Positions 15,544 through 21,714 of a stretch of DNA of 23,741 nt are shown piece after piece. Origin of the DNA: a virus; the IMG/VR virus record IMGVR_UViG_3300034073_003078, positions 1-23,741 of that record. One strand, given 5' to 3'. How positions within the stretch are numbered: position 1 is the stretch's first letter; every line of letters begins with the position of its first letter. Below the pieces are notes generated by a model, which was not told the DNA's origin, searched no databases, and was given only the letters and a program-made list of their open reading frames with translations. Made by a program: the position numbers and the translations under genes.

Positions 15544-15930
15544 ATGGGCAGACCTAGGAAAACAGAGATAGATTCGCAAAAAGAAGTAAAGACGGATCAA
15601 GAAGTTAAAAATAAAAAGAAAGCATCTCCTGTAAATAAGACAAGAGAGGACGCTTCGGGATTTAGAACTACAATCCCTTCAGAGCACGTGTATAAACTCA
15701 ATCTAAATACTTCGCAAGGAGACCGAGTTATAGTTACCGACAGTGTATCAAGGATAGTTCAAGCAATTAAATATGAAAGACAAAATTCATGTAATGTTAA
15801 AATAGATCCGGATAAAGTTATCAAAACTAATCCAAGAATGATTCAGGAAAACTTTTACAAGGGAGAGAAATCCATATTACAGAAATTAAAAGACGCTACA
15901 CTAAGTTTTTTCAGAGGATTTAAAAAATAG
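15544..15930 (+). CDS. Small basic phage protein, unknown function
   Basis: A 128-residue protein. The first 35 residues are Lys/Glu-rich and probably disordered, opening with MGRPRK, which resembles an AT-hook core (GRP flanked by basic residues). Residues about 45-85 (HVYKLNLNTSQGD, RVIVTDSVSRIVQAIKYE) look like a small alpha/beta domain. The end is a basic helix (LKDATLSFFRGFKK). DNA binding is possible, but no family is recognised. It is first in a run leading to the ParB-domain genes, with site 3 in front. Confidence 0.7.
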   Translation: MGRPRKTEIDSQKEVKTDQEVKNKKKASPVNKTREDASGFRTTIPSEHVYKLNLNTSQGDRVIVTDSVSRIVQAIKYERQNSCNVKIDPDKVIKTNPRMIQENFYKGEKSILQKLKDATLSFFRGFKK

Positions 15931-15936
15931 TTTTAC

Positions 15937-16461
15937 ATGAGTGGTATTATCATTACCGATTATTTGAGAAGATATTTACGAAAAGATTTAGATAACTTTC
16001 ATAAATACTTGCAGATTATAGCAGAAGAAGGTGCTGATTATAGTGATAGGTTAATTCGTCGCAGGGATAAACTACATCTAAATGCTATTAAAGGATTGTT
16101 TGCATTTGTCGTAGATTCTAAAACATTTAATGACATATCTTCCGCAGATAGAATTTATTTTCTAATTGATGCCATGTATTATTATTTCCCATTCGGAAGA
16201 CATGAAAAAATGAAAAAAGATGAAGCATTTATTTATGATGTCTTTATCAAGGAATGTAGGAAAGAGGATGTATTGAGGAGGCCGGAGTATGAGAAATGGC
16301 TAGTCAAAAAAAAGGGCGGGGATTATTGGAAATGGATGCATCAGATACTAGGAGCACAATGGGAAGAATCAAAGAATGAATCAATGAAAATGAAAAAAGC
16401 GTATAAAGAAAGAGTAAAGAACAAAGATTTAAGAAACCAATCCATAAACCCAGAAACATGA
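15937..16461 (+). CDS. Helical phage protein, unknown function
   Basis: A 174-residue, mostly helical basic protein with a hydrophobic central part (KGLFAFVVDSKTFNDISSAD, then RIYFLIDAMYYYFPFG) and a very Lys/Arg-rich C-terminal helix (MKMKKAYKERVKNKDLR). It has no signal peptide and no clear transmembrane segment. It starts 6 bases after the preceding gene and overlaps the next by 4 (ATGA). It belongs to a compact unit with a possible small-terminase-like protein and two ParB proteins. No family recognised. Confidence 0.7.
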   Translation: MSGIIITDYLRRYLRKDLDNFHKYLQIIAEEGADYSDRLIRRRDKLHLNAIKGLFAFVVDSKTFNDISSADRIYFLIDAMYYYFPFGRHEKMKKDEAFIYDVFIKECRKEDVLRRPEYEKWLVKKKGGDYWKWMHQILGAQWEESKNESMKMKKAYKERVKNKDLRNQSINPET

Positions 16462-16775
16462 ATTTTAATGATGAAGACTTTCTAAGAAGAATAGTAGGCG
16501 TAGGAACATTAGGATACTCATTAGAAAAAATAATGAATGTATTAGATATTCCTACATCTGATATGAAATCATTTACAGATGAATTTTACAATAAGAACAG
16601 TGAAGTATATAGAGCATACAAGAAAGGAATAGATAAAGCAGACTACGTCATAGACATGAAACTATTTGAAGAAGCTAAAAGTGGAAACATAAGAGCTTTA
16701 AAAAAATATGAAGAAAGAAAAGATAAAGAAATATATAGACAACGGAGAGCCCAAACATTAAAAGATGAAGAATAA
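16458..16775 (+). CDS. Small helical protein, possibly terminase-small-subunit/HTH-like
   Basis: A 105-residue all-helical protein. Residues about 15-45 (LGYSLEKIMNVLDIPTSD and following) could be a helix-turn-helix. VYRAYKKGIDKADYVIDMKL followed by FEEAKSGNIRALKKYEERK resembles the conserved helices of phage small terminase subunits, which bind packaging sites. The length is at the short end and no large terminase is visible in the window, so the assignment is tentative; a transcription regulator is an alternative. It overlaps both neighbours (4 and 11 bases), which argues for coupled expression with the ParB genes. Confidence 0.6.
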   Translation: MNFNDEDFLRRIVGVGTLGYSLEKIMNVLDIPTSDMKSFTDEFYNKNSEVYRAYKKGIDKADYVIDMKLFEEAKSGNIRALKKYEERKDKEIYRQRRAQTLKDEE

Positions 16776-17379
16776 GATTGAATATATAGATGTAAATAGG
16801 TTATCAGAGAATCCAAGAAACAGTAAGATACATCCGGATGAACAGATAGCAAAATTAATGAAGAGCATCACAGAGTTCGGATTTAACATTCCTATCCTGA
16901 TTGATAAGAAAAACATGATTATTGCTGGACATGCTCGATTCCTGGCAGCTAAAGCATTACATATAGATTCTATTCCATCTATCCGCATCGAAAATTTAAC
17001 AGATGATCAAATAAGAGCCTACTCCATAGCGGATAACAAGCTAACAGAATTAGGGGAATGGGATTATACAAAATTAAGCGATGAATTAGAATATCTTAAT
17101 TCTGTCGACATAGATGCAATGGCCATGGGATTTGATTATGAGGATTTTGAAATGTTAAATGAATCTTTTCAAAATGATGATGACATCTTATCTGCAACTA
17201 AATCTGAATCTTCTCCTGCATCTAAAAATAAAAAAAGCATTGTCTTCTCATATAACATAGAAGATTATACAAACATGATGAAGAAATTCAAGACGGTAAT
17301 GAATGAGAACGATATAAAAGCTAACGCAGAAGTTATAAGATTATTGATTGAACACTATAATGAAAGACATCATGAGTAA
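16765..17379 (+). CDS. ParB/sulfiredoxin-domain protein, paralogue 1
   Basis: A 204-residue protein. Residues 1-110 are a ParB N-terminal (ParB/Srx) domain: NPRNSKIHPDEQIAKLMKSI, FGFNIPILIDKKN, IIAGHARFLAAKAL (G55-H-A-R58), LTDDQIRAYSIADNKLTELG. Ser/Asn-rich residues about 135-155 link to a C-terminal module (IVFSYNIEDYTNMMKKFK, EVIRLLIEHY) that is also present in the next gene. There is no HTH or partition-type dimerisation domain, so plasmid-style partition is unlikely. In phages this domain is often joined to DNA methyltransferases or lies near packaging genes; here it stands alone. CTP binding or nuclease activity is possible but not shown. Confidence 0.85.
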   Translation: MKNKIEYIDVNRLSENPRNSKIHPDEQIAKLMKSITEFGFNIPILIDKKNMIIAGHARFLAAKALHIDSIPSIRIENLTDDQIRAYSIADNKLTELGEWDYTKLSDELEYLNSVDIDAMAMGFDYEDFEMLNESFQNDDDILSATKSESSPASKNKKSIVFSYNIEDYTNMMKKFKTVMNENDIKANAEVIRLLIEHYNERHHE

Positions 17380-17947
17380 ATTAAATATAGAAATTGTTGA
17401 CATTGAGGAAATAAAAGAATCAAATTATAACTCGAGAATACATAGTGAAGCTCAAGTAGAGAAAATTGCCAATAGTATAGAAGAGTTTGGCTTTGTTAAT
17501 CCGATTATTATAGATGAGGAAAATGAGATTATAGCTGGACATGGAAGATTTATGGCAGCTAAACATTTAAATCTTGAAGAAGTTCCTACAATACGGCTTA
17601 CTCACCTTACTGATGATAAAAAAAGAGCTTTCATCATAGCAGACAATAAGATAGCGCTTTCTGGAGAATGGGATTACGATATGCTAAAGGAAGAGTTCGA
17701 TATTATCCTAAAAAGTGAAATGGATATCGACTTGCTAGGTTTTAATAGAAAGTTCATAGACTCCATGTTTAAAGAAAAAGATCCGGATGCCATGGTCGTA
17801 CATAAGTTAAAAACGCTAAAAATAAACTTTGATGCCGATGATTATGATACTACAGTAGATTCAATGAACAGTATAATGGATAAAGAAGCATGTGTAGATT
17901 ACGAAGAAGTATTGGTTAGGTTGTTAGATTTTTATTTGAGAAGTTAA
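17372..17947 (+). CDS. ParB/sulfiredoxin-domain protein, paralogue 2
   Basis: A 191-residue protein from ATG 17372, the start that lines up with paralogue 1; ATG 17360 and TTG 17348 are longer options. The ParB domain is clear: SNYNSRIHSEAQVEKIANSI, EEFGFVNPIIIDEENEIIAG, HGRFMAAKHL (H57-G-R59), LTDDKKRAFIIADNKIALSG. The C-terminal module (LKINFDADDYDTTVDSMNSI, YEEVLVRLLDFYL) corresponds to that of paralogue 1. The genes overlap by 8 bases and arose by duplication, but they are well diverged, so each probably has its own DNA site or partner. Confidence 0.85.
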   Translation: MSKLNIEIVDIEEIKESNYNSRIHSEAQVEKIANSIEEFGFVNPIIIDEENEIIAGHGRFMAAKHLNLEEVPTIRLTHLTDDKKRAFIIADNKIALSGEWDYDMLKEEFDIILKSEMDIDLLGFNRKFIDSMFKEKDPDAMVVHKLKTLKINFDADDYDTTVDSMNSIMDKEACVDYEEVLVRLLDFYLRS

Positions 17948-17966
17948 TTTTTATAATAAAACAGAA

Positions 17967-17979
17967 TATTTATATAAAA
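17967..17979 (+). promoter_or_regulatory. TATTTATATAAAA motif (site 4)
   Basis: Identical to site 2; ends 4 bases before the ATG at 17984. A weaker relative (TTTTTATAATAAAA, 17948-17961) lies just upstream. Confidence 0.55.
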
Positions 17980-17983
17980 AGCT

Positions 17984-18349
17984 ATGATAAACGAATACAT
18001 CGGATTTTTACTACATTCTAGCACCCAAACAAGAATCTACCATTTACAAACATCTTCTTTTGCTAAGCATAAAGCTCTGCAATCTTATTATGACAGCATT
18101 CTTGATTTAGTTGATACATTAGCAGAATCATATCAAGGTAAATATGGAATAATAAAGGATATAAAAGTTCCGGGTAACATCAATAATATAAAAACAGACG
18201 AAGATATTATAAAATATTTTGATTTACTAAGCAAATATGTAGAAAGTAAAACTAAAAGTCTCCCAAAAGATACTTATTTGATGAATACCTGTGACGAAAT
18301 AGCAAGTTTAATATACCAAACGACTTACTTGCTTAAGAATCTTGATTAA
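17984..18349 (+). CDS. DUF5856-like helical phage protein
   Basis: A 121-residue all-helical protein. LLHSSTQTRIYHLQTSSFAK, then HKALQSYYDSILDLVDTLAE and SYQGKYG match the pattern of DUF5856 proteins from large phages. The spaced His, Glu and Asp residues across the helices recall ferritin-like four-helix bundles, but metal binding is unproven. It is the last plus-strand gene; its 3' end overlaps the convergent minus-strand gene by 17 bases. Site 4 stands directly before it. Confidence 0.7.
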   Translation: MINEYIGFLLHSSTQTRIYHLQTSSFAKHKALQSYYDSILDLVDTLAESYQGKYGIIKDIKVPGNINNIKTDEDIIKYFDLLSKYVESKTKSLPKDTYLMNTCDEIASLIYQTTYLLKNLD

Positions 18350-18584
18350 ATAGGGATTCATAGTAGTGGCTGCCTCTACCATTTCCTGTTTTACCGTCTT
18401 CATAAGCATTTTCAATCATTTCTTTTTCTTCCGGTAGTTTTTTATAGATTAAAGCTACTAATTCTAACATTACGTCTATTCTACCTAAGTGAAAGGAAGG
18501 ATCATTAGACACCTCTGACAAAGCACTATACTGATCTTTCTTTGTCTCCGCCCAATATAAAATCTGTTCTAGGGGTGTTTGCAT
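18333..18584 (-). CDS. Small acidic helical phage protein, unknown function
   Basis: An 83-residue protein from ATG 18584. An upstream in-frame extension to 18722 would run through the terminator hairpin and is rejected. The N-terminal helices (TPLEQILYWAETKKDQY, DVMLELVALIYKKLPEEKEM) lead to IENAYEDGK and SHYYESLF, a C-terminal pattern seen in many small phage proteins of unknown role. It lies downstream of the hairpin terminator, with no recognisable promoter, so it may depend on read-through or an unseen promoter. Its stop lies inside the end of the convergent gene. Confidence 0.65.
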   Translation of the reverse strand: MQTPLEQILYWAETKKDQYSALSEVSNDPSFHLGRIDVMLELVALIYKKLPEEKEMIENAYEDGKTGNGRGSHYYESLFNQDS

Positions 18585-18599
18585 AAAAGTTAAATTGAA

Positions 18600-18623
18600 A
18601 AGGCCCGCTAAAAAGCAGGCCTT
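18600..18623 (-). terminator. Rho-independent terminator after the secreted-protein gene
   Basis: As RNA from the minus strand, AAGGCCUGC pairs with GCGGGCCUU (one G-U pair) around a U-rich loop and is followed by UU and then an AU-rich tail. It lies 4 bases after the stop of the gene at 18628. Confidence 0.75.
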
Positions 18624-18627
18624 AGTA

Positions 18628-19071
18628 TTATTTAAAAATAATCTCACTAGAAAAACCCGCCCCTTCCGGAAAAAACGAGAATCCTCGCATATCAAAAGGA
18701 GCGGCTGCAATAAACGCATCACAAAATCCGGCCTTCTTTAATTTTTCTAAATCAATAGCAGCCTTCTTGTAAGAATTATACATACGTGCATAATAGTAAT
18801 AATTCTGTATCCCCAACTTTATTTTAATGATTTCGGGACCTGACTTTATAGCCCTATCATAAAGGCCGACTCTAATCATATAAATAGGTACCTCATAAGT
18901 ATCCATTTCAATACTACAAGGAGCTGGAGCTCTTTTTTTGTATTCAATCGTAATACATACAATACTGTCAATTGATTTTCTAACAGGATTATTAAGACTG
19001 AAATACTGAGAAAAACTCTTTACAGTAGATAACAATAACACAAAAACAAATAATCTTTTCATTTTAATCAT
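18628..19071 (-). CDS. Secreted or periplasmic phage protein with Bacteroidota signal peptide
   Basis: A 147-residue protein (144 if the second ATG at 19062 is used). MKRLFVFVLLLSTVKSFSQ is a Sec signal peptide with the FSQ end common in Bacteroidota. The mature part has two Cys (CITIEYK, APAPCSIEM) that could form a disulfide and a third in AGFCDAFIAA. It ends in LEKLKKAGFCDAF, which resembles the close of an SPOR-type domain ('L..aGf.dA'). Peptidoglycan or envelope binding is therefore possible, but weakly supported. It is the last gene of the thyX unit, just before a hairpin terminator. Confidence 0.7.
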   Translation of the reverse strand: MIKMKRLFVFVLLLSTVKSFSQYFSLNNPVRKSIDSIVCITIEYKKRAPAPCSIEMDTYEVPIYMIRVGLYDRAIKSGPEIIKIKLGIQNYYYYARMYNSYKKAAIDLEKLKKAGFCDAFIAAAPFDMRGFSFFPEGAGFSSEIIFK

Positions 19072-19357
19072 TTTTTAACATATACAAATAAGCGCTATCA
19101 AAATTTGGCACTTCTGTTTTAACACGAACATAAGAACCCGAGGCATATAAATTTACCGCATCTTCCTTCGACTCCCAATTTTTATCCCCCCACCTTTTCG
19201 CCAATCCGGTTAATTCTTCTAGCCCGCCTGATTTTACTATTTTAGGGAATCCTCCCATGTCCTCTGCTTCAAATATAAATGTTTCTTGTGCTAAGTAAGA
19301 AGTAGAAGCAATAATAAATTTAGGTAAATCCCTTTTTAAATCTGGTGATTGTAACAT
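19064..19357 (-). CDS. Small protein, possibly SPOR-like, unknown function
   Basis: A 97-residue protein with no signal peptide. TSYLAQETFIFEAEDMGGFP, then KIVKSGGLEELTGLAKRWG and WESKEDAVNLYASGSYVRVK show alpha/beta alternation. The family is not recognised. The gene overlaps its upstream neighbour by 22 bases and its downstream neighbour by 8, which supports its being real and cotranslated in the thyX unit. Confidence 0.6.
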   Translation of the reverse strand: MLQSPDLKRDLPKFIIASTSYLAQETFIFEAEDMGGFPKIVKSGGLEELTGLAKRWGDKNWESKEDAVNLYASGSYVRVKTEVPNFDSAYLYMLKND

Positions 19358-19839
19358 AGTAAATTTAAGTTTGTGAATTTATAACAGTCTTTTACTTTTA
19401 GAGAACTATCCATAAATAGACGAAGGTACTTTGAATCAAAGAATAGTAAATCATCTATATCGTCCGGATCTTCTGAATCTAAATACTTAAAATCAAAAAT
19501 GACTTGTTCAACTTCCCCCTGCTCATCTAAATGTATTTCGCTATCATACCAACCCGTAGGAGGATATAGGAAGTAAACATTTTCTATTTTATCTGAAACA
19601 AGTCCAATTTTTGAGATCCCTTTCTTGTCAAACTCATTTTGCTGAATTATCTTAGCATCTTTTCCTGGATAGACTAAAGACTCTATTCTTATCTCTCCAT
19701 CTATTTTATGCATGATTTCATCAAAAATTATGGTTTTATCATAATTCTCTTTTCCGTACAAATTTTTTCTAAATAAAGAAGCATATACTTCGCTTCCTAT
19801 AACTCCCTCGATGTAAAAAATACCTTTAGATCTCTTCAT
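19336..19839 (-). CDS. Unknown phage protein in the thyX unit
   Basis: A 167-residue soluble, acidic protein with beta-rich segments (GIFYIEGVIGSEVYASLF, then IDGEIRIESLVYPGKDAK, then NVYFLYPPTGWYDSEIHLDE) and a very acidic stretch (DSEDPDDIDDLLFFDSKYL). No motif or family is recognised. It overlaps thyX by 14 bases and the next gene by 22, so it is likely to be translated in sequence with them. Confidence 0.65.
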   Translation of the reverse strand: MKRSKGIFYIEGVIGSEVYASLFRKNLYGKENYDKTIIFDEIMHKIDGEIRIESLVYPGKDAKIIQQNEFDKKGISKIGLVSDKIENVYFLYPPTGWYDSEIHLDEQGEVEQVIFDFKYLDSEDPDDIDDLLFFDSKYLRLFMDSSLKVKDCYKFTNLNLLCYNHQI

Positions 19840-20689
19840 AACTTCCGTCTAATCCCATTTTAGTAATAAATAATGTTTTCAAATTATTCTGCAAAGATAA
19901 GGAAGTTTTATCAAAAATCCAACCTTTATTCAAGAAATGTTTTTTTAATTTTCTTAGGCTAGTAAATACAGATATAATATCTCCGCTATTGTTTGTCACA
20001 ATAAAAGCCTCTTCTTTTCTTTCCAAGAGTTCTAAAGACTTCTTAAAAGGATTACCCGGCATGTTTTTTACTTGTTCCAACATATCTGCAACTAAGTCTC
20101 TAGTTTCTTTTTGTACATCTTTCTTGATTCTTAATTTAACTAAGTGTATGAAAGCTAAAAAACTCATAGTCCAAATAAAAGTTGTCTCCAAGGATAATGG
20201 AAGTACCGATCTAGCCTGCTCTTTACTTGTTCCTAGTTCAAGTAACTTTTCATAAGCTGTTTTAGCATTCTCTATTATTTCATCTTGAGTAATATTTGCT
20301 ATTACATTACTTAATTTATTTAGATCTTCACCACTACCTTGTTTTGAATCTTTCGACTGGGACCTAAATGTTTGAATAGTATAGTAAGAATCTGAGAAAT
20401 CTACATATCTCCCCGATATTGAGTTTACAGACATATTCTCCATTGGTAAATTCACTTCAACGCCAATTTCATGCTTTCTAAGCTGCCTTTCTACATATAT
20501 TGGACATGACAACCGAAATTGTAATTGCGCATGTCTGAAGGGAGATACATGCCCTTCTTCCCATAGAAATTCTAATAGATTCTCATTTTGACTGTCGGGA
20601 TAATTCGAGGCTTCCTTGTCATAAGAAACTCTAGCGACATTTGCAATCTTGAGGTCACTTCCCATAAAATCAATTAATTCTGCTTTCAT
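19826..20689 (-). CDS. thyX: FAD-dependent thymidylate synthase ThyX, variant with insertion and C-terminal extension
   Basis: A 287-residue protein; the usual length is about 220-250. ThyX methylates dUMP to dTMP with methylene-tetrahydrofolate, FAD and NADPH. It has GHVSPFRHAQLQFRLSCP (residues 46-63) and YVERQLRKHEIGVEVN, aligning with the phage-type 'RQLxKHxxG' form of the ThyX motif. NSISGRYVDF (residues 89-98) holds the conserved S-G-R-Y. About nine residues (81-89) are inserted inside the motif. EQARSVLPLSLETTFIWTMS and HLVKLR are the usual C-terminal signature. Residues about 226-287 (EAFIVTNNSGDIISVF, LKKHFLNKGW) form an extra domain of unknown role. A host-type promoter lies about 60 bases upstream. 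It suggests the phage supplies its own dTMP. Confidence 0.92.
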   Translation of the reverse strand: MKAELIDFMGSDLKIANVARVSYDKEASNYPDSQNENLLEFLWEEGHVSPFRHAQLQFRLSCPIYVERQLRKHEIGVEVNLPMENMSVNSISGRYVDFSDSYYTIQTFRSQSKDSKQGSGEDLNKLSNVIANITQDEIIENAKTAYEKLLELGTSKEQARSVLPLSLETTFIWTMSFLAFIHLVKLRIKKDVQKETRDLVADMLEQVKNMPGNPFKKSLELLERKEEAFIVTNNSGDIISVFTSLRKLKKHFLNKGWIFDKTSLSLQNNLKTLFITKMGLDGSYEEI

Positions 20690-20747
20690 TGTTTGAAACT
20701 TTCTAGTAAACTAAATTTTGTGTAATAAACCAATTAAGTTTGTTGTG

Positions 20748-20777
20748 CAAATATAACTATATTATTTTGTATTTCAA
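20748..20777 (-). promoter_or_regulatory. Bacteroidota-type promoter for the thyX unit
   Basis: On the minus strand TTG (20775-20777), 19 bases, then TATATTTG (20748-20755). It would start RNA near 20741, with a leader of about 52 bases before thyX. The -33 part lies inside the end of the PAP2 gene. Confidence 0.7.
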
Positions 20778-21410
20778 CATTAATTTGAACAATTCTTCAC
20801 TTCCATCCCCATCCGACGGATAATGAACTCCTGATAACTCTCTAACATCCTTTATTTTATTGTAGAGATCTACAAAATATTTTCTCGAGGAGGGTTTCAA
20901 TTTCATTAATTGGTAAATCATAACTAGAAAATCCATGGTATGTCCGGAAGGGTAAGCAGCTGAATTTGCATCGGTTCTAGTTATAGGATGTAGCTTAATT
21001 CCGTACTCTCCGGCTAGTTCGTTTGGCCTAGGTCTATTGAAGTAATCTTTAAGGTAGTACACTATAGGAAAAGCCTCACCAGCCCAGGAGTTAACTTTTT
21101 TCCGGTCTACACCTTTAATACCCAATTTTTCCGCCGTTTTCACGAAGAAATCTAAATGATGATGCTCCATATAAAAACACATACTTTTTTCTTTATCCGT
21201 AACATTATCAGAAATTTTTTTAAGATGTTCAAGTTCTTTCTTTGCGGTATCGGAAGAATTCTTTGGAGGAGGAAACTTTTTTATAAATTCATCTATCATA
21301 CCGGAATCTTTTGCTTTTTTAAGAGTTCCGTATTCATCTTTCTCAATCTTTCTTACATACTCTTCTCGTTGATTTCCAAATTTAACCGAGTCTATTTTCT
21401 TAGAATCCAT
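20757..21410 (-). CDS. PAP2-superfamily phosphatase
   Basis: A 217-residue protein with the complete PAP2 signature: K121-x6-R128-P129 (KDYFNRPRP), P154-SGH157 (YPSGHTMDF) and R190-x5-H196-x3-D200 (RELSGVHYPSD). Members remove phosphate from lipids, nucleotides or other esters through a phospho-histidine. There is no signal peptide and no clear set of membrane helices, so it resembles soluble acid phosphatases but seems cytoplasmic. The N-terminal 70 residues are charged and helical. It stands between the hairpin terminator upstream and the thyX promoter downstream. The substrate is unknown; a nucleotide role beside thyX is only a guess. Confidence 0.88.
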   Translation of the reverse strand: MDSKKIDSVKFGNQREEYVRKIEKDEYGTLKKAKDSGMIDEFIKKFPPPKNSSDTAKKELEHLKKISDNVTDKEKSMCFYMEHHHLDFFVKTAEKLGIKGVDRKKVNSWAGEAFPIVYYLKDYFNRPRPNELAGEYGIKLHPITRTDANSAAYPSGHTMDFLVMIYQLMKLKPSSRKYFVDLYNKIKDVRELSGVHYPSDGDGSEELFKLMLKYKII

Positions 21411-21427
21411 AATATCTTTTAAATAAA

Positions 21428-21455
21428 TATGAGGCCTTTGTAAAAAGGCCTCATA
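21428..21455. terminator. Hairpin terminator between the small membrane protein and PAP2 genes
   Basis: A perfect 12-bp stem (TATGAGGCCTTT with its complement) around a 4-base loop, with T-rich sequence on both sides. On the minus strand it follows the stop of the gene at 21469 and precedes the PAP2 start by 17 bases. Confidence 0.75.
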
Positions 21456-21468
21456 CTTGTTTATTTTA

Positions 21469-21690
21469 TTAGTCCTTATCAGACTGATCCGTTGCCTCTA
21501 TCTTTATAGGATTGTCTAGGATAATTCTTAACATGACATAGAATCCAAAAGATTGAAGGAAGGATAAATCTTTCAATTCAAAATAATCAGCAATTGAAAA
21601 ATTCCAACACACCATAACCATAAAAGACCCAATACAAGTTGTTATTAAGAAGAACAATAAAACCAATAAATTAACAAAAACTTTTCTCAT
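21469..21690 (-). CDS. Small inner-membrane phage protein
   Basis: A 73-residue protein with two hydrophobic segments: residues about 4-30 (VFVNLLVLLFFLITTCIG, then SFMVMVCWNF) and about 44-58 (LQSFGFYVMLRIIL). The charged tail (EATDQSDKD) is probably cytoplasmic. The VCWNF then LSFLQSFGF layout resembles small two-helix membrane proteins found in other large phages. A membrane-remodelling, holin-like or exclusion role is possible but not shown. It lies 24 bases after the RNA ligase gene and before a hairpin terminator. Confidence 0.7.
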   Translation of the reverse strand: MRKVFVNLLVLLFFLITTCIGSFMVMVCWNFSIADYFELKDLSFLQSFGFYVMLRIILDNPIKIEATDQSDKD

Positions 21691-21714
21691 ACTTTGTGAT
21701 ATAATTGTGATTGA

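Noticed and set aside
16765-17947. Plasmid-style partition system
   Set aside because: There is no ParA ATPase, no HTH domain in the ParB-like proteins and no centromere-like repeat array nearby.
18585-18722. N-terminal extension of the small gene at 18333
   Set aside because: It runs through a terminator hairpin and the coding end of the preceding gene.
20757-21410. PAP2 protein as the enzyme that removes 3'-phosphoadenosine-5'-phosphate left by the sulfotransferases
   Set aside because: The name is a coincidence; that activity belongs to the CysQ/inositol-phosphatase family, not the PAP2 superfamily.
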